From DASUPK01 sp963797265 (GTDB lineage: Bacteria > Actinomycetota > Thermoleophilia > Solirubrobacterales > 70-9): a stretch of 64,000 nt of DNA. Under the pieces are notes generated by a model. The model ran no database searches and had not been told where the DNA came from. It worked only from the letters and a program-made list of their open reading frames with translations. Shown here one piece after another: positions 8,610-17,882 of the stretch (within the stretch, counting starts at the first letter, position 1; each line of letters opens with the position of its first letter). Position numbers and translations under genes: made by a program. The stretch spans positions 62,001 to 126,000 of the forward strand of contig CAWCOY010000005.1 in the NCBI GenBank assembly GCA_963797265.1, read 5' to 3'.

Positions 8610-8630
8610 AGGGTAGGCGACGGATAGACT
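8610..8630. promoter_or_regulatory. Back-to-back -10 boxes of tfoX-like gene and dnaX
   Basis: TACCCT on the minus strand (8615-8610) lies 7 nt from the GTG of the TfoX-like gene. TAGACT on the plus strand (8625-8630) lies 6 nt from the GTG of dnaX. Neither gene has a Shine-Dalgarno sequence. Both fit a TANNNT -10 element placing transcription start at the first codon (leaderless). The 34-bp gap means the two promoters must overlap and compete. Confidence 0.6.
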
Positions 8631-8636
8631 CGATTC

Positions 8637-10367
8637 GTGGCCGAATCAGCCTCGCTCTACCGCCGCCACCGCCCGCAGAGCTTCGCGGAGGTGGTCGGCC
8701 AGTCGCACATCGTGCGCACGCTCTCCAACGCGGTCGAGAAGGACCGCGTCCATCACGCCTACCTGTTCGTGGGCTCCCGGGGGACCGGGAAGACCTCGAT
8801 GGCGAAGATCCTGGCTCGGTCTCTCAACTGCGTGCAGGGTCCGACACTGACGCCCTGCGGCGAGTGCGAGTCATGTACGACGATTGCGGCCGGCACCTCG
8901 CTCGACGTGATCGAGATGGACGCCGCCTCGAACCGCTCCGTCGACGACATCCGCGACCTCCGCGACCGGGTCGGCCTCGCCCCCGCCGCGGGCCGTTGGA
9001 AGATCTACATCCTCGACGAGGCCCACATGCTGACCAAGGAGGCCTGGAACGCTTTCCTGAAGACGCTCGAGGAGCCGCCCCCGAACACCGCCTTCGTCCT
9101 CGCCACCACCGAGCCGCAGAAGGTGATGCCGACGATCGTCGACCGCTGCCAGCGCTTCGACTTCCAGCGCCCGTCGCTCGAGCAGATCGCAGAGGTCGTC
9201 CGTCGCGTCGCCACCGCGGAGAAGATCCAGATCGACGACGGAGCCACCGCCCTGATCTCGCGCTCCGCCTCGGGCAGCTTCCGCGATGCCCTCGGCACCC
9301 TCGACCAATTGGTCTCCTTCGGCGGCGAGACGGTGTCGACCGATGAGGTGGTGGAACTGCTGGGCGCTGCCGACGCCGAGCTCCTCTTCGACACGACCGA
9401 CGCGCTGGCGAACGGTGACGCCAAGGCGGCGCTGGAGGCGGTTGAGCGCCTCGCCCGCTCCGGCCGCGACCCCGGCCAGTTCGCCCGCGACCTGATCGCC
9501 CACCTGCGCCAGCTCCTGGTCGCCCGCGCGACCGGCGAGGTGCCGGAGTCCTTCACGGTGACGGTCGCCCAGCCCGACCGGCTCGCCGAACAGGCGCAGT
9601 CGATCGAAGACGCCAAGCTGGTTGGGGCGATCGATTCGCTGAGCGGCGCCGTGGCGGCGATGCGGGAGGGCGATGACCCCCGCCTGACCCTGGAGGTGGC
9701 TCTGCTCAAGGTCGCCACGCCTTCGCTCGACTCGTCGCGCGAGGCGCTGCTGCGCCGGATCGAGTCGCTCGAGTCTCGGCTGACGGAAGGCGCGCCCGGG
9801 GCTGCGTCCACAGCAGGCAGGGCCGGCGCTGAGGCCGACGCTCGGGCTCCCGATGCAGATCAGCCGGCCATCGGACGGCCGGAGCCTGCTGAGGCCGCAC
9901 CCCCGGCCACGCCTTCGGTGCCCGATGTGCCGGAGCAAGGCGAGCCGGAAGCCAGCGTGGCTACCACGACGGTCGAGATTGAGCAGGTCGCGGAGATGTG
10001 GCCCGCGGTGGTCGACCACGTGCGCGAATCCGGATCCGCGATGCTCTCCACGCTGTTCGACGAGGCCAGGCCCATGGGAATCGACGAGGAGCGCTCGGTG
10101 CTGCGGATCGGATTCCCGCCGTCGGCGACGTTTAACAAGAAGAAGGCTGAGTCCTCGGCGAACATGGAGCGAATGACCGAGGCGATCAGCGTGATCGTCG
10201 GCCAGTCGATGCGGCCGGTCTACGAGCTGATCGAGGAAGATGATCAGGCTCCTGCTCCGGAGGCATCGACCGAGCTCAGCGAGGAGGAAAAGATCGACCT
10301 GATCAAGAACAACTTCGATGCGACCGAGGTGGTCGCCGACGACGAGCGCGAAAGCGAGGCCGGCTGA
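8637..10367 (+). CDS. dnaX: DNA polymerase III subunit gamma/tau
   Basis: 576-residue clamp-loader ATPase. Residues 1-370 hold the AAA+ and clamp-loader domains: Walker A GSRGTGKTS (about 46-54), a zinc module with Cys65, 74, 77 and 80, Walker B/DEAH LDEAH (126-130), and the sensor/SRC-like VDRCQRFDF. An Ala/Pro/Glu-rich linker (about 385-445) leads to a C-terminal tau-like domain (MWPAVVDHVRESG). No slippery heptamer is obvious, so no programmed frameshift is proposed. GTG 8637 is supported by TAGACT 6 nt upstream. The stop overlaps the ybaB start (TGATG). Confidence 0.96.
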   Translation: MAESASLYRRHRPQSFAEVVGQSHIVRTLSNAVEKDRVHHAYLFVGSRGTGKTSMAKILARSLNCVQGPTLTPCGECESCTTIAAGTSLDVIEMDAASNRSVDDIRDLRDRVGLAPAAGRWKIYILDEAHMLTKEAWNAFLKTLEEPPPNTAFVLATTEPQKVMPTIVDRCQRFDFQRPSLEQIAEVVRRVATAEKIQIDDGATALISRSASGSFRDALGTLDQLVSFGGETVSTDEVVELLGAADAELLFDTTDALANGDAKAALEAVERLARSGRDPGQFARDLIAHLRQLLVARATGEVPESFTVTVAQPDRLAEQAQSIEDAKLVGAIDSLSGAVAAMREGDDPRLTLEVALLKVATPSLDSSREALLRRIESLESRLTEGAPGAASTAGRAGAEADARAPDADQPAIGRPEPAEAAPPATPSVPDVPEQGEPEASVATTTVEIEQVAEMWPAVVDHVRESGSAMLSTLFDEARPMGIDEERSVLRIGFPPSATFNKKKAESSANMERMTEAISVIVGQSMRPVYELIEEDDQAPAPEASTELSEEEKIDLIKNNFDATEVVADDERESEAG

Positions 10368-10702
10368 TGCCCCAGGGGCCAAATCTGAACCAGCTCATGA
10401 AGCAGGCCCAGCAGATGCAGGCGGAAATGGCGAAGGCCCAGGAGCAGCTCAAGGAGGAGACCGTCGAGGCGAGCGCCGGCGGCGGCATGGTCAAGGTGAC
10501 GATGACCGGCGACATGCAGCTCCGCGAGATCACGATCTCCCCGGACGCGATCGACCCCGAGGATGCCGAGCTGCTCCAGGACATGGTGACCGCCGCGGTC
10601 AACGAGGCGCTGCGCTCGGCTCAGGAGCTCGCCGCGAACCGCATGGGCGGCATCACCGGCGGCCTCGGCGGGGGCGGCCTCCCCGGCCTCCCCGGCATGT
10701 AG
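10367..10702 (+). CDS. YbaB/EbfC family nucleoid-associated protein
   Basis: 111 residues. The N-terminal Met/Gln/Lys-rich helix (MKQAQQMQAEMAKAQEQLKEE) and the central TVEASAGGGMVKVTMTGDMQLREI beta region are diagnostic of the YbaB DNA-binding fold, which dimerises and coats the nucleoid. The C-terminus is Gly-rich (GGLGGGGLPGLPGM). It shares one base with dnaX (TGATG) and lies two genes before recR, the conserved dnaX-ybaB-recR replication/repair cluster. Confidence 0.95.
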   Translation: MPQGPNLNQLMKQAQQMQAEMAKAQEQLKEETVEASAGGGMVKVTMTGDMQLREITISPDAIDPEDAELLQDMVTAAVNEALRSAQELAANRMGGITGGLGGGGLPGLPGM

Positions 10703-10721
10703 TCAGGCGCTTCGGGCGCGC

Positions 10722-11072
10722 CTACCTCTCCCAGAGCGGGGTCTGCTGGTGCAGCACGAGCTTCCAGCTCCCGTCGTCCTTCGAGTAGGCGCTGGTCATC
10801 AGCGCCCCGTAGGCCTGATTCTCGCCCCGCCGCCCTCGAAAGCTGTAGGTGAGCACGGCGCCTCCGTCGCCGACCTCTCGAACGTGCGGCTCGCTGATCT
10901 CGACCTCATCCCATCCGGGGCTCCGCTCCATCGCGGCCACGGTCTCACTCTTGTCGAGCGCCTGCGCGGGGATGATCACGATCGCGTCCTCGGCGAGGTG
11001 CTCCCGGTACTCGTCACCACCACCGGTCGCGAGTGCGTGCTCGATCTCGAGTAGCTCCTGCTCATCGGTCAC
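10722..11072 (-). CDS. DUF4440/SnoaL-like (NTF2-fold) protein
   Basis: 116 residues. MTDEQELLEIEHALATGG with EYREHLAEDAIVIIP, then a beta-rich second half ending WKLVLHQQTPLW, is the DUF4440 NTF2-like pattern (a cone-shaped pocket protein, often of unknown ligand). A strong AGGAGG lies upstream of the GTG start at 11072. It is inserted on the opposite strand between ybaB and recR, which are usually adjacent, so it is an accessory gene in the core cluster. Confidence 0.82.
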   Translation of the reverse strand: MTDEQELLEIEHALATGGGDEYREHLAEDAIVIIPAQALDKSETVAAMERSPGWDEVEISEPHVREVGDGGAVLTYSFRGRRGENQAYGALMTSAYSKDDGSWKLVLHQQTPLWER

Positions 11073-11126
11073 CGTCGATCCTCCTTTCTGTGCCTATTCA
11101 CCCGCTTACCCGCCCACCCGCATGGC

Positions 11127-11132
11127 TAGGCT
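11127..11132 (+). promoter_or_regulatory. Leaderless-type -10 box of recR
   Basis: TAGGCT lies exactly 6 nt before the ATG of recR, and no Shine-Dalgarno sequence is present in between. This matches TANNNT-N6-start, where transcription would begin at the A of ATG. It implies recR has its own promoter rather than relying only on dnaX-ybaB transcription. Confidence 0.55.
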
Positions 11133-11138
11133 GATCCC

Positions 11139-11729
11139 ATGTACGCGGGACCGATCAGCCGGCTGATCGCCGAGCTCTCCAAGCTGCCCGGGATCGGGCA
11201 GCGCACCGCCCAGCGGCTCGCCTTCCACATCCTGCGCGCGGACGACCAGGACGCTTTCGGCCTCTCCGACGCGATTCGCGAGGTGAAGGAGAAGGTCGGG
11301 CTCTGCGAGGTCTGCTTCAACCTGGCGGAGGGACCGCGCTGCCGGATCTGCGAAGACGCTCGTCGCGACCAATCGCTGATCTGCGTCGTGGAGGAGCCCG
11401 CCGACGTGATCCCGATCGAGCGGACAGGCGAGTACCGGGGCGTCTACCACGTGCTCGGCGGCGCGCTCTCCCCGATCGACGGGATCGACCCCGAGGACCT
11501 GAAGATCGCCGAGCTCCTCAATCGCGTCAACGGCGAGGTCAAGGAGGTCGTCCTGGCGACCAATCCGACGACCACGGGCGAGGCCACCGCCCTGCACATC
11601 GCCGACGAGCTGCGAGACCGCGTCACGGTCACCAGGCTGGCCAGCGGATTGCCGGTGGGCGCCGACCTCGAGCACGCGGACGAGGTCACCCTGGGCAAGG
11701 CCCTGGCGGGCCGCCAATCGCTGGGCTGA
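11139..11729 (+). CDS. recR: Recombination mediator protein RecR
   Basis: 196 residues, full length. It has an N-terminal HhH element (LSKLPGIGQRTAQRLAFHIL), a Cys4 zinc finger (CEVC...CRIC, about residues 54-69), a Toprim domain (LICVVEEPADV through YHVLGGALSPIDGI) and a conserved tail with ATNPTTTGEATALHI and TRLASGLPVGADLEHADEVTLGKAL. With RecO/RecF it loads RecA at gapped DNA. Start codon is supported by the upstream TAGGCT. It ends abutting the convergent DUF6458 gene. Confidence 0.97.
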   Translation: MYAGPISRLIAELSKLPGIGQRTAQRLAFHILRADDQDAFGLSDAIREVKEKVGLCEVCFNLAEGPRCRICEDARRDQSLICVVEEPADVIPIERTGEYRGVYHVLGGALSPIDGIDPEDLKIAELLNRVNGEVKEVVLATNPTTTGEATALHIADELRDRVTVTRLASGLPVGADLEHADEVTLGKALAGRQSLG

Positions 11730-11963
11730 CTAGAGGCGGCGAGTCGGGTCGTCGTACCCGCCGCGCGGCGACTCGTCGCGGTCGCGTGGCCCGCCGCCCT
11801 GCTGGACCAGCTCGTAGAGCAGGGAGAGCGCCAGGCCCGCCCCGCCGGCGATCATCAGGATCAGGCCGACGGTCTGGATGTTGATCACGTCCGACTCGAC
11901 GTTGATCGCGTAGCGCAGGATCGCGCCGACGGCGATCAGGAATATGGCACTGGCGATAGTCAC
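11730..11963 (-). CDS. DUF6458 family small membrane protein
   Basis: 77 residues with two predicted TM helices (AIFLIAVGAILRYAI and VGLILMIAGGAGLALSLLYEL) joined by the VESDVINIQT segment typical of DUF6458, an actinobacterial family. A charged, disordered tail (RDRDESPRGGYDDPTRR) follows. GTG 11963 has TATCCT 8 nt upstream. Function is unknown. Its stop touches the recR stop on the other strand. Confidence 0.85.
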   Translation of the reverse strand: MTIASAIFLIAVGAILRYAINVESDVINIQTVGLILMIAGGAGLALSLLYELVQQGGGPRDRDESPRGGYDDPTRRL

Positions 11964-12007
11964 GCGCCGCCAGGATACTCGTGCGTCTGGGCGCTAACTG
12001 AGCGCTT

Positions 12008-14146
12008 TCATCCGGCGGCGGGTTCGAGACTGCTGTCGCTCAGTCCGAAACGCTCGTGCAGGCGGCGCAGCGGCTTCGGCGCCCACCAGTTCCAATCGCC
12101 GAGCAGCTCCATCAGGGAGGGAACGAGCAGCGCGCGGATCAGGCTCGCGTCGATCAGCACCGCCAGCGCGGTCCCGACCCCGTTCTCCTTGATGAAGACG
12201 ATCTGCGAGGTCGCGAAGGCCCCGATCGCGATTGCGAACAGCAGCGCGGCAGCGGTCACGATGCGACCGGTCCGCTCCAGACCCACGGCGACGGCCTCGG
12301 AGTTCGGAACCCCCGAGTCGTGCGCCTCCTTGATCCGGGAGAGCAGGAAGACGCCGTAGTCGGTGGAGAGCCCGAAGACGACGGCGAACAGCAGGATCGG
12401 CATCGTCTGCTCGAGCGCGCCCTGGCTCTGGTAGTCGAGCAGACCCTCGAGTCGGCCGTCCTGGAAGACGAACACCAGGATCCCGAAGACCGCGCTCAGG
12501 TTGAGCGCGTTCATCACCAGCTGCTTGACGGGGAGCACCACCGATCCCGTCATCAGGAAGAGGACGATCAGGGTGGCGACGATTACGATCGCAAGGGCGA
12601 TCGGGGCGTGGGACTTGAGGCTGTCCTGGAGGTCGACGAAGTGCGCCGCGGCCCCTCCGACGAGCAGCTCCGAGCCCCCCGGAACCGGCAGATCGCGGAT
12701 CTCCTTGGCCGCGTTTCGGCTCGAGTCGGAGATGTAGCTGTCGTCTGAGTAGGCCTGGATCACCGCGTCGCCGTTGGCCAGCTGCTGCGGGGGCGACACC
12801 TCCGCGATGCCCCTCACCTGCGAGACCTCGCGGTCGATCGTCTTCAGCGTCGATGGCGCCGCGTTCTCAACCAGCAGCAGGTTCGGCGTGTCGTGGAAGG
12901 GCGGGAACTGCGCCCGCATCACATTGTCGACCTGCCTGGCGCTGGCGCTCTCGGGCAGCACCTGCGCGTCGACCGAGGTGAACTTGAGCGACCAGAACGG
13001 GATCCCGAGCACGATCAGGATCGCCGCGGTCACCGTCGCGATCCCGATCGGCCGGCGCATGACGAAGCGGGAGAGCCGGTACCAGAAGCCGGACTCGGTC
13101 CTCGTAGCGTCGCGCTCGGCGCGCCGTTGTAGGAAGCCTGGAGCCAACGCGTTGACGCGGTGCCCCAGTAGAGCGAGCACAGCAGGCAGCACGGTCAGCG
13201 CGATGAAGGCCGCGAGCAGGGCGACCAGCATGCCCCCGATGCCCATCGAGTAGAGGAAGCGCTGGGGGAAGACCATCAGCGAGGCGAGCGCCACGGCAAC
13301 GGTGATCGACGAGAACAACACAGTGCGGCCGGCGGTGTTCATCGTCCGCCTCATCGCCTCCGCGCCGGGTCCAGACTTAGCGATCTCCTCCCGGTATCGG
13401 GAGACTACGAAGAGGCTGTAGTCGATCGCCAGGCCCAACCCGAGCCCGGTGGTCAGGTTGAGGGCGAAGATCGAGACGTCGACGAAGTCGTTCGCCACCC
13501 GGAGCAGCAGGAAGGTGCCGACGATCGCGAGGCCGCCGATCATCAGCGGGAGCAGCGCGGAGACCCCGCTGCGGAAGAAGAGCAGTGAGAGCAGGAAGAG
13601 GATCGGGAAGGCGAGCATCTCGGCCATCCGCAGGTCCTTCTCCACCTGCTTGTTGACCTGCTCCTGCGCGAGGGCGATCCCGCCAACAGAGACGCCCGCC
13701 TGACCCGAGAGGTCCTCGGAGATCTTCTTGGCGGCGTCCTGTTCCTCCTTGTCGTCGGTCGGCTTCAGGCTCACACCCAGGTAGGTGGCGTTGCCGTCGC
13801 TCGAAACGAAGTCCCGGCTCTGGGTGTCGAGATAGCCGGTTACTCGCGCCACGTCCGGATCCGCTCGTAGCTGCCTCTCGACTTGCTGGATCTTCTGCTG
13901 GCCGGCCGGGGAGGTCGGCGAGGTGCTCTGGAAGAGCACGATCACGCTCGGATCGCGGTAGCCGTCCGCTTCCAGGCGGTCGGTCGCCTTGACGCTCTCC
14001 GTCGCCGGGTCGTCGTCGCCGTACGGCGCGAGCTTGCTGGCGACCCCGCCGCCGAGGGCGCCGGCGACGACGAAGAACACGGCAGCGAAGATCACGGTGC
14101 GCTTGCCGCGGCGCTGTGCGAACGATGCGAGTGAGTTGAACATCAC
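12008..14146 (-). CDS. MMPL family transporter
   Basis: 712-residue RND-superfamily exporter with the usual two-fold internal repeat: TM1, an extracytoplasmic domain (about 35-190), TM2-6 with the signature LAIDYSLFVVSRYREE, a second extracytoplasmic domain (about 390-500), then TM8-12 with the mirrored LSTDYGVFLLSRIKE. Complete length. GTG 14146 directly follows the PadR stop (TAGGTG), so the two are co-transcribed and probably translationally coupled; the ATG one codon later is equally possible. Efflux under PadR control is the likely role; no substrate can be named. Confidence 0.92.
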   Translation of the reverse strand: MMFNSLASFAQRRGKRTVIFAAVFFVVAGALGGGVASKLAPYGDDDPATESVKATDRLEADGYRDPSVIVLFQSTSPTSPAGQQKIQQVERQLRADPDVARVTGYLDTQSRDFVSSDGNATYLGVSLKPTDDKEEQDAAKKISEDLSGQAGVSVGGIALAQEQVNKQVEKDLRMAEMLAFPILFLLSLLFFRSGVSALLPLMIGGLAIVGTFLLLRVANDFVDVSIFALNLTTGLGLGLAIDYSLFVVSRYREEIAKSGPGAEAMRRTMNTAGRTVLFSSITVAVALASLMVFPQRFLYSMGIGGMLVALLAAFIALTVLPAVLALLGHRVNALAPGFLQRRAERDATRTESGFWYRLSRFVMRRPIGIATVTAAILIVLGIPFWSLKFTSVDAQVLPESASARQVDNVMRAQFPPFHDTPNLLLVENAAPSTLKTIDREVSQVRGIAEVSPPQQLANGDAVIQAYSDDSYISDSSRNAAKEIRDLPVPGGSELLVGGAAAHFVDLQDSLKSHAPIALAIVIVATLIVLFLMTGSVVLPVKQLVMNALNLSAVFGILVFVFQDGRLEGLLDYQSQGALEQTMPILLFAVVFGLSTDYGVFLLSRIKEAHDSGVPNSEAVAVGLERTGRIVTAAALLFAIAIGAFATSQIVFIKENGVGTALAVLIDASLIRALLVPSLMELLGDWNWWAPKPLRRLHERFGLSDSSLEPAAG

Positions 14147-14731
14147 CTACCCCCTTGCTGCGCTGACCTCGCGGTCAGCCGTTTGATTCTCCAGGTCCTC
14201 GGCGGCGCGCTCGAACCAATCCGCCGCCCATTCGCTCATCTCGATGCCGTAGCGGAGCACCGTCATCGAGCCGGCATCCGGCTTCGCCTCAGCCCCCTCC
14301 GGCACCCCGGTCTCGTCGATGTGGTCCGCGATCGCGCGGAGCTCGCCTGCCTTCGCCCGCGAGGTGGCGGCGCGCTCCCGAGCGATCTGCGCGCCGCGCT
14401 GCGGCTCGATCGAGCCGGCGAAGAAGAGCATCAGCAGTCCCTCGTCGCGGGTCTCGAGGACCTCGGGCGGCGCGCCGATCCACTCGCGCGCCGCGCGCCT
14501 GCCCTGGGCGGTGAGCTTGAAGGTGGTGCGCTGGCGAGCGCCCTGGGAGGAGTCGTCGCCGGTGATCAGGCCGGCCTTTTCGAGCTTCTTCAGCTCCGGG
14601 TAGATCTGGCCGTAGCTCGCGGCCCAGAAGAAGCGGGCGGAGCTGTCCACCAGCTGCTTGATCTCATAACCGGACCGGGGCCGGGCGGCCAGCATCCCGA
14701 GGATCACCTTGGCTGTCGCGCTCAGTTCCAC
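14147..14731 (-). CDS. PadR family transcriptional regulator
   Basis: 194 residues. The N-terminal winged helix has the PadR signature: VILGMLAARPRSGYEIKQLVD, FFWAASYGQIYPELKKLEKAGLITG. The C-terminal dimerisation/effector domain (about 90-190) follows. PadR proteins typically repress adjacent efflux genes, and this one is immediately upstream of the MMPL exporter. A palindromic site sits just before its GTG start, suggesting autorepression of the padR-MMPL operon. Confidence 0.92.
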   Translation of the reverse strand: MELSATAKVILGMLAARPRSGYEIKQLVDSSARFFWAASYGQIYPELKKLEKAGLITGDDSSQGARQRTTFKLTAQGRRAAREWIGAPPEVLETRDEGLLMLFFAGSIEPQRGAQIARERAATSRAKAGELRAIADHIDETGVPEGAEAKPDAGSMTVLRYGIEMSEWAADWFERAAEDLENQTADREVSAARG

Positions 14732-14740
14732 TGGGCGACA

Positions 14741-14761
14741 GATATATCATCTAGATATATC
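14741..14761. promoter_or_regulatory. Candidate PadR operator GATATATC-N5-GATATATC
   Basis: Two copies of the self-complementary octamer GATATATC (14741-14748 and 14754-14761) separated by ATCTA, starting 10 bp upstream of the PadR start codon. An AT-rich dyad in such G+C-rich DNA is conspicuous and matches the dyad-type sites of PadR regulators. A second dyad, TGTGAGC-GT-GCTCACA (14768-14783), lies between it and the ABC permease stop and may be another operator or a terminator stem. Confidence 0.6.
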
Positions 14762-14787
14762 GACGTCTGTGAGCGTGCTCACACGGC

Positions 14788-15578
14788 CTAGCCGGCCGCC
14801 CGGCCCTGCGGCTCCCAGAGGAAGCGCCGCGAGGCGATGGCGATGCCGGCGAGTCCCCAGATCACCAGCGAGGCGACATCGTCGGCGCTCAGGCCGATCC
14901 CGCCGCGCGCTCCCGAGACCGCCAGCTGCAGCCCCTGGGTGAGGTGATAGAGCGGGAAGATCCGGCCGATCTCCTGCAGCCAGCTGGGAAGCTGGTCGAT
15001 CGGGATGAAGATCCCGGAGATGAAGGAGAGCATCACCATCGTGAACGGCCCGATCGAAGACGCCGTGTCCTCGGTGGTGGTGAACGAGGTCATCGCCACG
15101 CCCAGCGCGCAGAGGCTCCCGGTGCCCAGGAAGAGCATGATCACGAAGCCGGGAACCGTCCGCGCGGTGAGGTCGACGTTCCAGAAGACCACACCCAGGC
15201 CGAGCATCACGCAGCCAATGAAGAGAGCGAGCAGCACCGAGCGGAGGACCTGCGCGGTGATGAAGGTCCAGGAGGGGACCGGAGTGCCCCGGAGCCGCTT
15301 GAGCTGACCTCGCTCGCGCTGGGCCGTGAGCGTCACCAGCGGCGACGTGAAGCAGAGCAGCCCCATCGAGTAGGCGATCATCCCCGCGGTGAAATAGGAC
15401 TGGCCGTTGATCGTGTGCCCCGCGACCTTCACGGTGTCGCTGCCCGAGACGAAGATCTCGTTGAACATCACGAGCAGGATCACCGGGAAGGCGAGGCTGA
15501 AGACAACCGCCCGGGGGTTGCGCGAGGTGGAGATCAGGGCGTAGCGCGTCTGGTTGAGGACCATGGCGACGTCGCTCA

Positions 15579-15579
<1 letters not shown>
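14788..15579 (-). CDS. ABC-2 type transporter permease
   Basis: 263-residue membrane protein with six predicted TM helices in the ABC-2 layout: ALISTSRNPRAVVFSLAFPVILLVMFN (TM1), the AERGQLKRLRGTP cytoplasmic coupling segment, and the late FISGIFIPIDQLPSWLQ element before the last helix. It pairs with the ATPase encoded immediately upstream (ATGA overlap at 15579) in a drug- or lipid-type exporter, DrrAB-like in design. The in-frame extension to 15687 is ATPase sequence in another frame and is rejected. Confidence 0.92.
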
Positions 15580-16505
<926 letters not shown>

Positions 16506-16549
16506 CCAGACGGGGCGGGATCTTAGTCGGCCGGGCCTAAACCTCACCT

Positions 16550-17857
16550 ATGCTCGGCCGTCCAGTGTCTACCAGACAGCGAACAGACGGAATCGTGGTG
16601 ATGAAGTTCGGCGGCACCTCGGTGGCGGGCACCGAGGAGCTCAAGCGTGCCGCGAGGCGGATCGTGGCGGCGCGCGAGCAGGGGTACCAGGTGGTCGCGG
16701 TGCTCTCGGCCCGCGGCAAGACCACCGACCGGTTGCTCGAGGCCGCGCGCGAGATCTCGCCTCGGCCCGATCCCCGCGAGATGGACATGCTGCTCTCGAT
16801 CGGGGAGCGCGAGTCCTGCGCGCTCTGCGCGATGGCGATCAACGACCTCGGCCACCGGGCGATCTCCCTGACCGGCTCCCAGGCCGGGATCGTCACCGAC
16901 TCCTCCCACACCAAGGCCCGCATCATCGATGTCCGCGCCGACCGCATCCGCTCCGCGCTCGAGGAGGACTCGATCGTGCTGGTCGCGGGATTCCAGGGCG
17001 TGTCCACCGAGAGCCGCGACGTCACGACCCTCGGCCGCGGCGGCTCCGACACGACCGCGGTCGCCCTGGCGGCGGCCCTGGGCGGCGAGGTCTGCGAGAT
17101 CTACACCGACGTCGCCGGGGTGTTCACGGCGGATCCCCGCATCGTCGCGGATGCCCGGAAGCTGCCGGTGGTCTCCTACGAGGAGATGCTGGAGATGGCC
17201 TCCTCCGGCGCCAGGGTGCTCCAGCTGCGCTCCGTCGAGTACGCCCGGAACCATAACGTCCGCATCCACTGCCGAAGCTCGGCGAGCGAGGCCCCAGGTA
17301 CCCTCGTCGTCTCGGAGCAGGAGACCTTGGAACGACCGTCAGTAACAGCAGTCACCCACTCGACCGGCGAGGCGCGCGTCACGCTCACCGGCGTGCCCGA
17401 CGAGCCCGGCGTCGCCGGCCGGATCTTCGGTGCCTTGGCCGACGCCAATATCAACGTGGACATGATCATCCAGAACGAGCCCGTCTCCCACGACGGAGGC
17501 GCGGACCTCTCGTTTACGGTCGAAACTGACGACCTCGAGGCCGCGACCGAAGCGATCCGGATCGAGGACTCCGAGATCGGCATCGAGACAGACGAGGCGA
17601 TGGGCAAGGTCTCGATCGTCGGCGCCGGGATGCGGAGCCACCCGGGCGTCGCCGCGCAGGTCTTCCGTGTCCTGGGTGACAACCGGATCAACATCGAGAT
17701 GATCTCCACCTCGCCGATCAAGATCTCCTGCGTGATCCGCGCGGATCACGTCCCCGGGGCCGTCAAGGCACTCCACTCAGCCTTCGAGCTGGGGGAGGGG
17801 GCGATCCAGGAGGAGGATCCGACCGGCGAGAAGCACCACCCGACCGTCAGTTCCTGA
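16550..17857 (+). CDS. lysC: Aspartate kinase
   Basis: 435 residues; catalyses ATP-dependent phosphorylation of L-aspartate, the first step to lysine/diaminopimelate, threonine and methionine. It has an amino-acid-kinase domain (MKFGGTSVAG near residue 18, GRGGSDTTAVALA, YTDVAGVFTADPR) and two C-terminal ACT domains (TLTGVPDEPGVAGRIF and SIVGAGMRSHPGVAAQVF) for feedback inhibition. ATG 16550 is used; a GTG at 16565 is possible. Actinobacterial lysC often has an internal start producing the regulatory subunit; this was not resolved here. asd follows 25 bp later. Confidence 0.96.
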   Translation: MLGRPVSTRQRTDGIVVMKFGGTSVAGTEELKRAARRIVAAREQGYQVVAVLSARGKTTDRLLEAAREISPRPDPREMDMLLSIGERESCALCAMAINDLGHRAISLTGSQAGIVTDSSHTKARIIDVRADRIRSALEEDSIVLVAGFQGVSTESRDVTTLGRGGSDTTAVALAAALGGEVCEIYTDVAGVFTADPRIVADARKLPVVSYEEMLEMASSGARVLQLRSVEYARNHNVRIHCRSSASEAPGTLVVSEQETLERPSVTAVTHSTGEARVTLTGVPDEPGVAGRIFGALADANINVDMIIQNEPVSHDGGADLSFTVETDDLEAATEAIRIEDSEIGIETDEAMGKVSIVGAGMRSHPGVAAQVFRVLGDNRINIEMISTSPIKISCVIRADHVPGAVKALHSAFELGEGAIQEEDPTGEKHHPTVSS

Positions 17858-17870
17858 CGCACCCACTCCG

Positions 17871-17876
17871 TACTCT
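17871..17876 (+). promoter_or_regulatory. Leaderless-type -10 box of asd
   Basis: TACTCT lies 6 nt before the ATG of asd, in the 25-bp lysC-asd gap, with no Shine-Dalgarno sequence. It suggests an internal promoter giving asd its own leaderless transcript. Confidence 0.45.
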
Positions 17877-17882
17877 TTGGAC

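Noticed and set aside
8637..10367. Programmed frameshift in dnaX giving gamma and tau
   Set aside because: No A-rich slippery heptamer followed by a stem was found; the gene reads through in one frame.
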